Of a stretch of DNA of 64,000 nucleotides, positions 33,275 to 43,067 are shown one piece after another. The position numbers and the translations under genes were made by a program. The notes beneath the pieces were generated by a model. That model had not been told where the DNA came from. It searched no databases and was given only the letters and a program-made list of their open reading frames with translations. How positions within the stretch are numbered: position 1 is the first letter of the stretch; each line of letters begins with the position of its first letter. This DNA comes from Tenacibaculum sp. 190524A02b (GTDB taxonomy: Bacteria; Bacteroidota; Bacteroidia; Flavobacteriales; Flavobacteriaceae), in contig NZ_OZ038525.1 of the NCBI RefSeq assembly GCF_964036645.1, positions 2,440,501 to 2,504,500 on the forward strand. The letters are read 5' to 3'.

Positions 33275-34474
33275 TTATTTTAATAAAGGATTTGAATCTA
33301 CTGCTCTTGTAGGATAAGGTAAAACATAAGTAGTTTTTCCTTCTAACTTCATATCTTCCCACCTAGTCCACTCAAAAGACATTTCTAAACGTCTTTCTTC
33401 TTCAAAAGTTAACGAAGATTTTCTTGCTGCTTGTAATTCTGTTAATCTATTTGCGTTTCCTGCTTCTGCTGATACTAAGTACATTTCAGCTACTCTAGAA
33501 ATTAATAAATCTGAGTTTCCTTCTGTTTTATATTTTTTTGAATAAATAAAGCCATCATTAGCTACTTGTCCTTCAAAATCAAATAAGACTTTACGAGTAT
33601 CTTCTCCTTTTACTAAAGCTGTTAAATCATCAGCTGCAGCAAAACAATTCCATGACTTTGCATCAACACTCATAATCCAACCCCATTGACCTACTTCTTC
33701 AGATTTATTTCCTTTAAACATAAAGATTACTTCAGAAGCTCTTTCTAATGGATTAGTTGACAAAGAAAATTTACCGGAATTAATAACATATTCTGCTTCC
33801 ACTCCTGCTGACGCTATATCTCCTTTTATCCTATAAACTCTCGCCAACAATGCAGCAGCTGCTTCTTTTGATGGAGTTTTTTGGCCAGTAACTATATCAA
33901 TACTATTAAAGTTTAATGTATTTGCTTTAGCATATTTTAAATCCTCAATTATAAAGTCTATAACCTCATCCTTAGAAGAAGGAGCAATTGGTTTTCTGTC
34001 ATAATTTTCATCAATTAAAGGTACTCTTTCAAACATATCATAAAGTCTTAAATAACTTAATGCTCTACAATATCTTGCTGCTCCTTTTTGCACATTATCA
34101 GCCGTTGGTACTTTTAAAACTGTATTTGCTCTATCAATACCAGCATAATAATCTGCATAAAAATAGCTTAATAAAATATCAGAAGCTGGCACTGTGTTTT
34201 CGTAAAAGTTTTTTACTTGAGACCATTGAAATTTAACAGGCTTATAATTATCACCCATTATCTCAGTGTTCATTATAGCAAAGTAACCATATTGATTTGG
34301 GTGCCTTAATTTTTTATAAACCCCAGTTAATAATTTATCTACGTCTTCTTTCGCCAAATCTGCAGTTGCAGAAAGTGATGCTTCAGAAGGAGTATCTAAT
34401 TCATTACTACAAGAAGTAAGTAATAAAGAAGCGAAAAGACCTACTGAAACTATTTTCGATATTTGCTTTAACAT
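33275..34474 (-). CDS. SusD/RagB-family surface lipoprotein, short form
   Basis: A 399-aa lipoprotein with signal MLKQISKIVSVGLFASLLLT before SC (lipobox LTSC). SusD hallmarks are GDNYKP near residue 75, the ARYCRALSYLRLYDMF TPR-like segment, TPSKEAAAALLARVY and the C-terminal RISRVAEMYLVSAEAG and FEEERRLEMSFEWTRWEDM blocks, ending PTRAVDSNPLLK. It is about 100 residues shorter than the usual 480-550 because loops are reduced, but both ends are intact. It pairs with the SusC 12 bases upstream. Confidence 0.92.
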   Translation of the reverse strand: MLKQISKIVSVGLFASLLLTSCSNELDTPSEASLSATADLAKEDVDKLLTGVYKKLRHPNQYGYFAIMNTEIMGDNYKPVKFQWSQVKNFYENTVPASDILLSYFYADYYAGIDRANTVLKVPTADNVQKGAARYCRALSYLRLYDMFERVPLIDENYDRKPIAPSSKDEVIDFIIEDLKYAKANTLNFNSIDIVTGQKTPSKEAAAALLARVYRIKGDIASAGVEAEYVINSGKFSLSTNPLERASEVIFMFKGNKSEEVGQWGWIMSVDAKSWNCFAAADDLTALVKGEDTRKVLFDFEGQVANDGFIYSKKYKTEGNSDLLISRVAEMYLVSAEAGNANRLTELQAARKSSLTFEEERRLEMSFEWTRWEDMKLEGKTTYVLPYPTRAVDSNPLLK

Positions 34475-34486
34475 ATTTTTTACTTA

Positions 34487-37400
34487 TTAAAATTTAACAT
34501 TTAATCCAACTGAAAAAGATTTAATATTAGGAATACCTCCTAAATCAACTCCTGCTTCAATTTTACTTCCATCTGATCTATCTTGACTATTCTCCTCTGT
34601 TTGGTCTACATAGCTAGTTTCTGGATCTGCTCCTGAATAACTAGTAAAAGTAAATGGATTTACTAACTGCGCATAAATTCTTAAAGACTTAATAAAGTTC
34701 ATTTTAGGATTATCTTTCAAGAAATTAAAACTATATCCTAATGTAATATTAGATATTCTTAAATAATCTGCATTTTCTAAAAACCTTGTAGATTCTCTAG
34801 TATTCCATGAAGATATTGTTGATGCTAAATGTGGTCTTGGATTAGCAGCATTTGGATTTTCTGGCGTCCAATAATCTAACATTTCTGTTATCATATTGTT
34901 TGAGTAAGAAGGAGCTCCTACAGCACCTCCATTTAAAAGGTCTCTTTTAAATAATGCATATACTTTTTTACCAATAGAATACTGTCCACTAATACCTAAA
35001 TCAAATCCTTTATAATCAATTCTTGTGTTAAAACCTCCATAAATTGGAGCAATTCCCCCTTCAAAAACTTTTTTATCATCATCGTTAATTTGACCGTCCT
35101 GATTTTGATCAACATAAATCATATCACCTGCAGCCACGGTATATCCATCATTTCCATCTTTATCTTTATATGTATAACTTTCATTAGCTATTCCTGCAGC
35201 TTCTAAAATAAAGAAAGAACCTAAACTATTACCTTCTTTTACAACAGATACAAAACCAGTAGTATATTGTCCCGTTTCAGAACCTACTTTTAACACCTCA
35301 TTTTTATTATAAGAAAAATTTCCTCCAAAACTCCATCTGAAATCTTCTTTCTCTATAATTCTAGCATTTACATTTACTTCAAAACCTTTATTAGAAATTT
35401 TACCAACATTAGCTAACATTGTTCTAAAACCACTTTCTTGAGGAACATTAATTCTACTTAATAAATCCTGAGTTTCTTTCTGATAGTAATCAAAATTAAT
35501 ATCAATCTTATTAAATAACGTCATATCAAAACCAACATTAAAATCTTCTGCTTTTTCCCAAATTAAATTTGGATTGAAAATACTAGTTGAAGCTAAACCT
35601 GGAGCTTGATCATAGTTTTCACCTGAGCCTATTAAGTTTTGACCAGACGCATAAGAAATACCTGATTGGTTACCATTATAACCAAAAGAACCTCTAATTT
35701 TTAAACTATTTATAGCTGAGACATTAAAGAAATCTTCATTTGAAACTGTCCAACCTGCTGATACAGCAGGGAAATTACCCCATCTATTATCTTTTGTAAA
35801 CTTAGATGAACCATCATATCTAGTAGATAACATTAAATGATATTTAGCATCCCATGATAATTGTAACCTTGTAAAGTACGATTCTAAAGCCATAGCTTTA
35901 TAATAACTACGACCTCTGTTAATCTCTCCAGCTGAAGTTAACCACTTTAAATCACTAGATGGAAAACCTTCTCCTTCAACAAATGAGTCTTCATATTCCC
36001 ATTTTTGAAATGAATGTCCTCCTAATAAATTTACATTTAACTTATCATTGAAAAAGCTATCTCTAAAAGTTACCGTATTCTCTATTAAATAATCTCTATT
36101 GTTATCTGTACTATAATAACCGTAACCAGTTGGCACACCATCTCCATTTAAACCTCTTCGTGTATTTGGAGCATCATATCTATTATATCTATTACTTCTA
36201 ATATTTCCACTATAAGCAGAATGCCACACTACACTCTCTACAGGCTTTACATCAAAATAAAAAGTTCCTCCTAAATTTTGCCACTTACTAGTTAACTGTC
36301 TTTCAAAAGCATATAATGGATTTCTAAAAGTGTATTCTGCTATTTTCCCATCAGCCGTATAAGGACTCACATCTGGTCTGGCTTCTAAAGCTTTTGTATA
36401 CGGTTGGTATGAATTATTATCATCAACTATTGGGGTAGCTTCTGAGAATGCAAAGTTTGAGTTTATTCCAAACTTTATATAATCATTCATTTTTTGCTCC
36501 ATATTTAACTTTACACGAGCAATTTTATAAGTATCCTCTTTAATAACTCCTTCTTGATCAAATAAAGAAGCAGATAAATAAGCTCTTGTATTTTCACCAC
36601 CTCCAGATATGCTAAACTGATGCCTCTTTACTGCTGCATTCTCTTTTAATACTAAAGACAACCAATCTACATCATAATTACTAGTTGGTAATGGTGTTAG
36701 AGAATTAGGATCTTTTGGCCCTGCTAAAATTCCAGCAGCAATATCATTTTCATAGTTTACTCTAGCTACATCAGAAATATGTTTGTATTGTGTACTATTT
36801 AATAAACTTGGTCTTTTTACAATATTTTGAATTCCGTAAGAAGTATTCAATGAAACTTGAATCCCTTTACCGTAAGAACCTCTTTTAGTTTGAATTAAAA
36901 CAACTCCATTAGAAGCTCTAGATCCATAAATTGCCGTAGAAGCTGCATCTTTTAAAACACTAATGCTTTTAATATCTTCAGGAGAAATACCTGTCATATC
37001 TTCTTGAGGAACACCATCAATAACATATAGCGCATTATTTGAAGCACTAAGTGATCCATTTCCTCTTATACTAATTTGCGTTGCATCTCCTGTTCTACCT
37101 CCTGTACTTACAATTTGTAACCCTGAAGTTGCTCCTTGTAATGCTTGAGTAACAGAAGCTACTGGCTTATCTTCTAATTGTTCAATTCCAATTGTAGAAA
37201 TTGCCCCTGTTAAATCTTTTTTAGCTACTGAACCATATCCAACTACCACTATCTCTTCTAACATATCATTATCATCTTCTAATAATACATTAATAGTTGT
37301 TTGTGTTCCAACTGCTTTTTCAACAGTTTTCATTCCCACAAAACTGAACACTAAAACATCTCCCTGTTTAGCATTTATTAGATAATTCCCTTCAAAGTCT

Positions 37401-37564
37401 GTTTCCGTTCCATTCATGGTTCCCTTTAGGATTACATTAACCCCAGGTAATGGACCTGTACTATCAGACACTGTTCCAGCAATCTTTTTTTGTTGTGCAT
37501 TTATATTTAGTAGAAAACTAAAAAATAAAAACACACAGATTACGTTTCTGTAACGTGAATTCAT
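34487..37564 (-). CDS. SusC/RagA-family TonB-linked outer-membrane receptor
   Basis: A 1025-aa importer. Signal peptide ends LNINAQ; CarboxypepD_reg-like domain (GTVSDSTGPLPGVNVILKG to FVGMKTVEKAV); the EEIVVVGYG segment; plug domain ISIRGNGSLSASNNALYVIDG with the SusC-type GSRASNGVVLIQTKRG; then the barrel ending SFSVGLNVKF. It forms an operon with the short SusD. Its 5' UTR and N-terminal codons (MNSRYRN) differ from the gene at 3770 and do not match the candidate antisense RNA. The divergent LytTR/LytS genes start 270 bases away and may regulate it. No degradative enzyme is linked. Confidence 0.95.
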   Translation of the reverse strand: MNSRYRNVICVFLFFSFLLNINAQQKKIAGTVSDSTGPLPGVNVILKGTMNGTETDFEGNYLINAKQGDVLVFSFVGMKTVEKAVGTQTTINVLLEDDNDMLEEIVVVGYGSVAKKDLTGAISTIGIEQLEDKPVASVTQALQGATSGLQIVSTGGRTGDATQISIRGNGSLSASNNALYVIDGVPQEDMTGISPEDIKSISVLKDAASTAIYGSRASNGVVLIQTKRGSYGKGIQVSLNTSYGIQNIVKRPSLLNSTQYKHISDVARVNYENDIAAGILAGPKDPNSLTPLPTSNYDVDWLSLVLKENAAVKRHQFSISGGGENTRAYLSASLFDQEGVIKEDTYKIARVKLNMEQKMNDYIKFGINSNFAFSEATPIVDDNNSYQPYTKALEARPDVSPYTADGKIAEYTFRNPLYAFERQLTSKWQNLGGTFYFDVKPVESVVWHSAYSGNIRSNRYNRYDAPNTRRGLNGDGVPTGYGYYSTDNNRDYLIENTVTFRDSFFNDKLNVNLLGGHSFQKWEYEDSFVEGEGFPSSDLKWLTSAGEINRGRSYYKAMALESYFTRLQLSWDAKYHLMLSTRYDGSSKFTKDNRWGNFPAVSAGWTVSNEDFFNVSAINSLKIRGSFGYNGNQSGISYASGQNLIGSGENYDQAPGLASTSIFNPNLIWEKAEDFNVGFDMTLFNKIDINFDYYQKETQDLLSRINVPQESGFRTMLANVGKISNKGFEVNVNARIIEKEDFRWSFGGNFSYNKNEVLKVGSETGQYTTGFVSVVKEGNSLGSFFILEAAGIANESYTYKDKDGNDGYTVAAGDMIYVDQNQDGQINDDDKKVFEGGIAPIYGGFNTRIDYKGFDLGISGQYSIGKKVYALFKRDLLNGGAVGAPSYSNNMITEMLDYWTPENPNAANPRPHLASTISSWNTRESTRFLENADYLRISNITLGYSFNFLKDNPKMNFIKSLRIYAQLVNPFTFTSYSGADPETSYVDQTEENSQDRSDGSKIEAGVDLGGIPNIKSFSVGLNVKF

Positions 37565-37590
37565 AAATTATTTATTTTTTATTAATTAAT

Positions 37591-37598
37591 CAAACATA
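37591..37598 (-). promoter_or_regulatory. -7 promoter element of the second SusC gene
   Basis: Read leftward TATGTTTG, a perfect TAnnTTTG box, 27 bases before the ATG. No clear -33 TTG. Confidence 0.5.
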
Positions 37599-37773
37599 AA
37601 AGTACGAGCAGTAACCTTTTGTTAATATCTGTTTGAAGTAAACAACCTATAAATTGATGTGGAAAAACTTTTTTTAGATTTGAACAAAACCTACCCTTAA
37701 CATTTTTTTAGGAAAACTGTGTTAAAGTTTGAAATTAACGTACCATTTCTAGTTATAGTATTTTTTCCTTCAT

Positions 37774-37781
37774 TAATTTTG
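37774..37781 (+). promoter_or_regulatory. -7 promoter element of the LytTR regulator
   Basis: TAATTTTG, a perfect TAnnTTTG box, 53 bases before the ATG at 37835. The 270-base divergent interval to the susC gene otherwise shows no repeat or hairpin that I can support. Confidence 0.5.
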
Positions 37782-37834
37782 CTAAAAAAATCGACTTAAC
37801 CCCCAAATGATTAACCCACTTATTACCTAAAAAA

Positions 37835-38623
37835 ATGAATATATCAGTTTTTATAGTTGATGATGAAAGTCTTGCTAGAATAAGAGTTAAAAACTTAATA
37901 AATCAACACGAATCTTTAAAAATCATTGGTGATTGTGCCACTGGTAAGGAAGCTATTGAAAAAATAAACTCTTTAAATCCTGACGTGGTTTTTTTAGATA
38001 TTAAAATTAAAGACATGAGTGGGTTTGACATTATTGAAAACATTACGCTACCCAAAAAACCAATCTTTATCTTTACTACAGCTTATAATGAGTTTGCTTT
38101 AAAAGCTTTTGATTATTTTGCTTTTGACTATTTACTAAAGCCTTTTAAAGATGAACGCTTCTTTTCCTCTATTGAAAAAGTTATTGACTATAAGAAAAAA
38201 GAAGAACTTTCTAATTTTCAAAATAACTTAGAAAACATTCTTGATATTGTTAAGGATAATAAAGGTATATCTGAATCTCCAATTATCAATAATAAAAAAA
38301 TAAACATTAAATCAGGTAATAAAATTATCTTTTTAGATATTGAATCTATTAAATATATTTCTGCATCTGGTTATTATGTAGAAATTTTTACTGTTGATAA
38401 TAAAAAGTTTTTATTAAGAGAATCATTATCTAGTATTATTAATCGGTTAAATTCCAATCTTTTTATCCGCATTCATAGATCAACTATTATTAACTCAAAC
38501 TTCATAGACGAAATTATCTCTTCAAATTATGGAGAAACTGATGTAAAAATTAAAGACAATAAAATTTTTAGAGTTAGTAAAGGTTACAAAAAGGAATTTC
38601 AAGAAGCTCTTGGTGTTAAATAA
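37835..38623 (+). CDS. LytTR-family response regulator
   Basis: A 262-aa regulator. Receiver domain (about 1-120): acidic pair in FIVDDE, phosphoacceptor Asp in DVVFLDIKIKDMSGFD, Thr in FTTAYNE and Lys in YLLKPFKDE. LytTR DNA-binding domain (about 150-262) with FLDIESIKYISASGYYVEIF and the FIRIHRSTIIN segment. It is paired with the histidine kinase 35 bases downstream. Divergence from the SusCD operon suggests that locus as a target, which is an inference from position only. Confidence 0.93.
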   Translation: MNISVFIVDDESLARIRVKNLINQHESLKIIGDCATGKEAIEKINSLNPDVVFLDIKIKDMSGFDIIENITLPKKPIFIFTTAYNEFALKAFDYFAFDYLLKPFKDERFFSSIEKVIDYKKKEELSNFQNNLENILDIVKDNKGISESPIINNKKINIKSGNKIIFLDIESIKYISASGYYVEIFTVDNKKFLLRESLSSIINRLNSNLFIRIHRSTIINSNFIDEIISSNYGETDVKIKDNKIFRVSKGYKKEFQEALGVK

Positions 38624-38658
38624 ACTACTTTAACTTCAATTTTTAGCAAGCCATTTAG

Positions 38659-39777
38659 ATGAAATTTATTAGTTTTAAAAAAAATAAGCTAACATTGTTT
38701 TTTGCTATTTTCTATGCATTTATTTGCTCATTACATTTAGTTAAAGTATACTATTTAAAAAATATTGGATATCGTTACACTAATAAAAGTTGGTCTATTC
38801 TTCTTACTGATTCTCTTATTGATTATCTATTAGTAATATTACTTTTTGTAGCCATAAATAAAACTACGTTAAAACTCCTAAAGAGAAAAAAATCATGGAA
38901 ACAAATAGCCTTTATTCATTTAGCTTTTTCTTTTTTAATGAGTTTTTCTATAGTACTTGGCATTTATATTTTTCATATTTCAAACGGCAACATTAAGCTT
39001 AACCATTCTATTCCAAAAGAAATTCTAAGATATACTATTAGTACTATAGATATAAACGTACTTATTTATTTTGTAATTATACTTATAATTTATTCTTACC
39101 ATTACCTAAAGAAAAATGAAAAAAACGAAAAAGAGAAATCATCTTTAGAAAAACAACTTATAAAAACTAGACTAAACTTATTACGCTCTAATTTACAACC
39201 TCATTTTCTTTTTAACACTTTAAATAGTATTACTACTTTAATTGACATTCATCCTAAAAAAGCTCAAGATACTATTATTGATTTGAGTAGCTTTTTAAGA
39301 GAGCTATTAGACGCTAAAGAACAACTAACTACGGATTTATTTTGCGAATTAAATACTTTAAAAAAATATATAAATATTTTAGAGGTTCGATTTTCTGACA
39401 GTTTTTCGTTTAATACAAATATTGAAGACAAAACTATACTTAATGCTAAAGTTCCTTATTTATTATTACAACCTATTGTTGAAAACTCTGTTAAACACGG
39501 TTACTCATATAACCATACTGTTTTAACCATAGCCCTCACCATAAAAAAGAAAAATGATTTTATTGTAATTTCTATTGAAAATGATGGCCAATTACTTTCT
39601 GAAAACTTTTGCGCTAAAAAAATGAATATTGGACTAGAAAGCACTATTGAAAGGTTAAAAAGTACTTATGAAAAGTTTTATACATTTGAAATGAGAAATA
39701 ATAAAAATAAAAGTGGTGTAATCACAACTATCACTTTTCCCTATATTGTTCTTAAAAAGAATACTAACATTGATTGA
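38659..39777 (+). CDS. LytS-type (His_kinase family) sensor histidine kinase
   Basis: A 372-aa kinase. Four hydrophobic segments in residues 1-150 form the sensor. The dimerisation/phosphoacceptor region reads RSNLQPHFLFNTLNSITTLI (His in QPHFLFN), followed by the HATPase domain with the N-box ENSVKHGYSYN and a G-box near MNIGLESTIERL. This is the usual partner of LytTR regulators in Bacteroidota. No periplasmic ligand domain is present, so the signal may be membrane-derived or cytoplasmic. Confidence 0.92.
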   Translation: MKFISFKKNKLTLFFAIFYAFICSLHLVKVYYLKNIGYRYTNKSWSILLTDSLIDYLLVILLFVAINKTTLKLLKRKKSWKQIAFIHLAFSFLMSFSIVLGIYIFHISNGNIKLNHSIPKEILRYTISTIDINVLIYFVIILIIYSYHYLKKNEKNEKEKSSLEKQLIKTRLNLLRSNLQPHFLFNTLNSITTLIDIHPKKAQDTIIDLSSFLRELLDAKEQLTTDLFCELNTLKKYINILEVRFSDSFSFNTNIEDKTILNAKVPYLLLQPIVENSVKHGYSYNHTVLTIALTIKKKNDFIVISIENDGQLLSENFCAKKMNIGLESTIERLKSTYEKFYTFEMRNNKNKSGVITTITFPYIVLKKNTNID

Positions 39778-40555
39778 CCAGCTAAACAGAAAAATAATCA
39801 TTAATAACACACCTACTAGAATTATTTCTTTGGTTCCAAGTCAAACTGAACTTTTGGTTGACCTAGGTTTGGAGCCACATATTGTAGGAATTACCAAATT
39901 TTGTATTCACCCTAATGAGTTAAGAAAAAGTAAAACAATAGTTGGAGGAACTAAAAATATAAAAATCGAAAAAATTAAGGAACTAAAACCTGATATCATT
40001 CTATGTAACAAGGAAGAAAACACCAAAGAAATTGTTGAAATATGTGAAAAAATAGCGCCTACCCATGTTTCTGACATTTTTACTTTAGAAGATGCTAAAG
40101 GGTTAATACTACAATACGGTAAGCTATTTTCTATTCCAGATAAAGCTGAAGAAATAATTAATAAGTTAAACCATGAAATTGTTAGTTTTAAAACTTTTAT
40201 TAAGAATAGACCTTACAAAAAAGTAGCTTATTTTATATGGAGAGATCCATGGATGGTGGCAGGTAACAATACTTTTATCAACCACCTACTTTTATTAAAT
40301 AAGTTTGAAAATATTTTTAGCAACCAACCTAGATATCCTCAAATAGATATTGACAATACAATACAAGCTAAGAATCCTGATCTAATATTACTATCATCAG
40401 AACCTTATCCTTTTAAAGAAAAACATATTATAGAATTGCAAGAAAAAACACATCAATCTAAAATTCTATTAGTTGATGGAGAAATGTTTTCTTGGTATGG
40501 GAGCAGATTATTAAAAGCGTTTGATTATTTTAAAAGACTAAATAATAGAATTTGA
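39770..40555 (+). CDS. Helical-backbone metal/cobalamin-binding protein (BtuF-like), apparently cytosolic
   Basis: A 261-aa protein of the periplasmic-binding protein class III fold: PTRIISLVPSQTELLVDLGL at the start, GGTKNIKIEKIKELKPDIIL, and the C-terminal VDGEMFSWYGSRLLKAFDYF. Family members bind vitamin B12 or ferric siderophores for ABC import. There is no signal peptide with either start (TTG 39746 or TTG 39770); 39770 is preferred because homologues begin at MIDQ and it overlaps the kinase stop by only 8 bases. A cytosolic binding protein is odd and is recorded as such. Confidence 0.82.
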   Translation: MIDQLNRKIIINNTPTRIISLVPSQTELLVDLGLEPHIVGITKFCIHPNELRKSKTIVGGTKNIKIEKIKELKPDIILCNKEENTKEIVEICEKIAPTHVSDIFTLEDAKGLILQYGKLFSIPDKAEEIINKLNHEIVSFKTFIKNRPYKKVAYFIWRDPWMVAGNNTFINHLLLLNKFENIFSNQPRYPQIDIDNTIQAKNPDLILLSSEPYPFKEKHIIELQEKTHQSKILLVDGEMFSWYGSRLLKAFDYFKRLNNRI

Positions 40556-40735
40556 TATTTCGTTATCTAAATATTTAAGCCTATTTAATTTTTCCAAAAC
40601 TTTCATTGCCTTAAATGCTGACCTGTCACTCTTACATTCATCAACATATTTGTAATCATTAGCTCTTTCTACTAGTTTCCCATATCTTTCTTCAAGATGT
40701 TTCTTGTATCTATGTAGTTGATTTACTCGTAACAT
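40538..40735 (-). CDS. Small helical protein of unknown function
   Basis: A 65-aa charged protein, MLRVNQLHRYKKHLEERYGK onward, predicted to be two amphipathic helices with a KSDRSAFKAMKVLEKL segment. This pattern (YxKLxExA...KSDxxAxxA) recalls small Lacal_2735-type flavobacterial proteins, but the match is by eye and unsure. It overlaps the convergent binding-protein gene by 18 bases. Upstream, TATATTTA with a TTG 17 bases before it could be a promoter. Confidence 0.5.
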   Translation of the reverse strand: MLRVNQLHRYKKHLEERYGKLVERANDYKYVDECKSDRSAFKAMKVLEKLNRLKYLDNEISNSII

Positions 40736-40860
40736 TTTTGTTCAATTAAACGACATATAAATATACACAATATTTTGACTAACAAGTAATTAAAATTTAT
40801 TGTTTTTATATAAAAATGTATAATTTGCAATTTTTTATTGATTAATATCAAACCAAAAAG

Positions 40861-40890
40861 AAAAGAACCCTCATTTGAAGGTTCTTTTTT
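40861..40890 (-). terminator. Terminator of the DUF4197 gene
   Basis: Arms AAAAGAACC and GGTTCTTTT around a 10-base loop, 26 bases after the stop at 40916; T-rich on both strands. Confidence 0.75.
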
Positions 40891-40915
40891 ATCATATATC
40901 TTCTTATTTTATAAT

Positions 40916-41623
40916 TTACCTTTTATCTTGTAAAGCAAAAACTCTTCTTAATAAATCAGTATTACGTAATCCCACTTTTTCTCTAATTCCTTTTTCTTCA
41001 ACTGCAATCATTTTAAAAACTCCTTTTAGAGCCTCTGTAGTTACATAATCAGTTAAATCTGGATTCACCTTTTTTACAAATGGAATACTATTATATTTTG
41101 TTATTAAGTCTCCCCATATTTTATCTGCTCCAACTTTTCCAAAAGAATTTTTAATTACAGGATTAAATTTATTATATAAAGCTGTATTTGTTTTTCCTTG
41201 TAAATACGTAGTTGCAGCATTTTGTTCTCCTAGCAATATATTTTTTGCATCATTAAATGTAATTCCCTTAACAGCATTGACAAAAATTGGAGTTGCCGTT
41301 TTAACAGCATCTTCGGCTGTTCTATTAATAGCCCTTAACCCTTCATCTGCCAAAGAACTCAACCCTATTTTTCTCAACCCTTTATCCACTACCTGTAACT
41401 CTTCAGGAAGTAATATTTTCACCAATTCATTTTTATAAAAACCATCCTTAGCTGTTAATTTTGTAACCTGATGCTGAATTCCATTATCTAAAGCCTGCCT
41501 TAATCCATTTCCTATTTGATCTTGTGTTAAAACTCCTTGGTTTGGTAGCTGACTTACTACTTTTTGTAATTCTGCGCACCCAACAAATTGGAAAGCCAAA
41601 AACAGTATAATTAATTTTTTCAT
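40916..41623 (-). CDS. DUF4197-family lipoprotein
   Basis: A 235-aa lipoprotein, MKKLIILFLAFQFVG then Cys16 (lipobox FVGC). The body is all-helical and matches DUF4197: GLRQALDNGIQHQVTKLTAKDGFYKNELVKILLP (abbreviated here: GLRQAL, GFYKN, VKILLPEEL), AINRTAEDAVKTATPIFVNA and the C-terminal YVTTEALKGVFKMIAVEE. The family is widespread in Gram-negative bacteria and has no established function. It appears monocistronic. Confidence 0.88.
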   Translation of the reverse strand: MKKLIILFLAFQFVGCAELQKVVSQLPNQGVLTQDQIGNGLRQALDNGIQHQVTKLTAKDGFYKNELVKILLPEELQVVDKGLRKIGLSSLADEGLRAINRTAEDAVKTATPIFVNAVKGITFNDAKNILLGEQNAATTYLQGKTNTALYNKFNPVIKNSFGKVGADKIWGDLITKYNSIPFVKKVNPDLTDYVTTEALKGVFKMIAVEEKGIREKVGLRNTDLLRRVFALQDKR

Positions 41624-41682
41624 GTATATATTCTATTTAGTTCTTTTTTAATTTAGATACAAATACTTAAATATTGTCACTT

Positions 41683-41847
41683 TTATTTAAAACTATCTGT
41701 TTTTTTATCATATCCATACGGGCAATGTCTACATCCGCTTTTACAACAATACCCTCTTCTTAAATGATACTGTTCTGTAAAAACCTTATACCCTTGTTCA
41801 TTTAAATAATAATCTCCTTCTTCTAACTCTATTCGTTGTCTATACAT
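41683..41847 (-). CDS. DUF5522-type cysteine-rich small protein
   Basis: A 54-aa protein read leftward from the ATG at 41845-41847: MYRQRIELEEGDYYLNEQGY, then KVFTEQYHLRRGYCCKSGCR, then HCPYGYDKKTDSFK. The CCxxGCxxCPYG motif (four cysteines plus His) is the hallmark of this small conserved family, which is common in Bacteroidota and some Proteobacteria and probably binds zinc or another metal. The E(E)GDYY.NEQG opening is also typical. It lies alone between the DUF4197 gene and the 41958 gene. Confidence 0.85.
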   Translation of the reverse strand: MYRQRIELEEGDYYLNEQGYKVFTEQYHLRRGYCCKSGCRHCPYGYDKKTDSFK

Positions 41848-41957
41848 GGTACAAAAATACCAATCAATTTTTAATTTTTGATGAATTATGCTTTATTGGT
41901 AAGAATAATCGAAAAATTAATTTTTCAGCTTTATGTTTTTAGTACTTTTACCAAATT

Positions 41958-43067
41958 ATGATTTTAGTCAAGAAAATTGAAGATAAAAGTATTGTCTGGT
42001 TATCACAAAGTAATCAATATATAGTTGTTGAAAACATTGTTGCTGACATACTTTCTTTATTAAGCAATAGCACTCCAAAAAAGGAAGTTATTAACTTTTT
42101 ATTCAATCAAATAAATATTCCTTATCAACAAGCCGAAAACTTTGTGTCTGATATTGAAAATCTACTTAACCACCCAAAAAACGAGGAACAACAAAAACAG
42201 ACTTCTGAACTACCTAAAAGTTTTGAGCAAACCAAATACTATAAGATTAATGAATTTGTTTTTTTTATTCAATTCTCATCTGAATATGAGCTTTCATTAA
42301 TTCATCCAAAATTTGCCCACCTAGAAATTAATCAACAAGAAAAATTTGATTTTAATTATCAAGTTTTTTCAAAAGGCAATACTATTTATTTTTATGTAAA
42401 TAATGAGTTCATTAACTCATGGAATAAAACTGAAAGCCATTATTTTCAAGGAAAGTTCTCTATGAAAATAATTGAACACACACATCAAAACCCAGAAGAT
42501 AAATGGATGGGTATTTTTCATGCATCAGCAGTTAGTGATAATAATAAATCTATGCTTTTTTTAGGAGATTCTGGTAACGGAAAAAGTACTTCTTTGGCTT
42601 TATTACAAGCAAATGGTTTTACTTGTTTAGCTGATGATTTTGTTCCTGTTTTAGCCAAAACTAATGAAGTGTATAGTTTTCCTTCTGCTATTTCTATCAA
42701 AAAAAATAGTGTTCCTGTTTTACTTTCTATGTACCCTGAGCTAGCTACAACTGCTGAATATCATTTTAAAGCTTTAAATAAAATTGTAAGATATTTACCT
42801 CCAAAAAATAACAATTATAGTCAGCATAAAAAATGTACTTCACTTGTGTTCATAAAATATGTACCAGAAAGTGATATACAAATTAACCAAATCTCTAGTT
42901 TAAACGCTTTTGAAAAATTAGTTCCTGATTCATGGTTATCACCCCATGCTGAAAATGCAAAAGCTTTTTTAGATTGGTTTGAGAACTTAACCTGTTATAA
43001 GTTAACTTACTCTGATAATAAAAAAATGATTGACACTGTTAATAAACTTTTTTCAGATGAATTATAA
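41958..43067 (+). CDS. HPr kinase-like protein with N-terminal PqqD-like domain
   Basis: A 369-aa protein. Residues about 1-75 resemble a PqqD/RRE-like winged helix (VWLSQSNQYIVVENIVADIL). The C-terminal part is an HPrK-like serine kinase: Walker A FLGDSGNGKSTSLALL and the acidic pair LADDFVPV, followed by SFPSAISIKK. Classic HprK phosphorylates HPr of the phosphotransferase system, but this short form with PqqD-like front resembles the kinases found with nucleotidyltransferases in RiPP and other clusters. It overlaps the NTP_transf_5 gene by 11 bases. Confidence 0.8.
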   Translation: MILVKKIEDKSIVWLSQSNQYIVVENIVADILSLLSNSTPKKEVINFLFNQINIPYQQAENFVSDIENLLNHPKNEEQQKQTSELPKSFEQTKYYKINEFVFFIQFSSEYELSLIHPKFAHLEINQQEKFDFNYQVFSKGNTIYFYVNNEFINSWNKTESHYFQGKFSMKIIEHTHQNPEDKWMGIFHASAVSDNNKSMLFLGDSGNGKSTSLALLQANGFTCLADDFVPVLAKTNEVYSFPSAISIKKNSVPVLLSMYPELATTAEYHFKALNKIVRYLPPKNNNYSQHKKCTSLVFIKYVPESDIQINQISSLNAFEKLVPDSWLSPHAENAKAFLDWFENLTCYKLTYSDNKKMIDTVNKLFSDEL

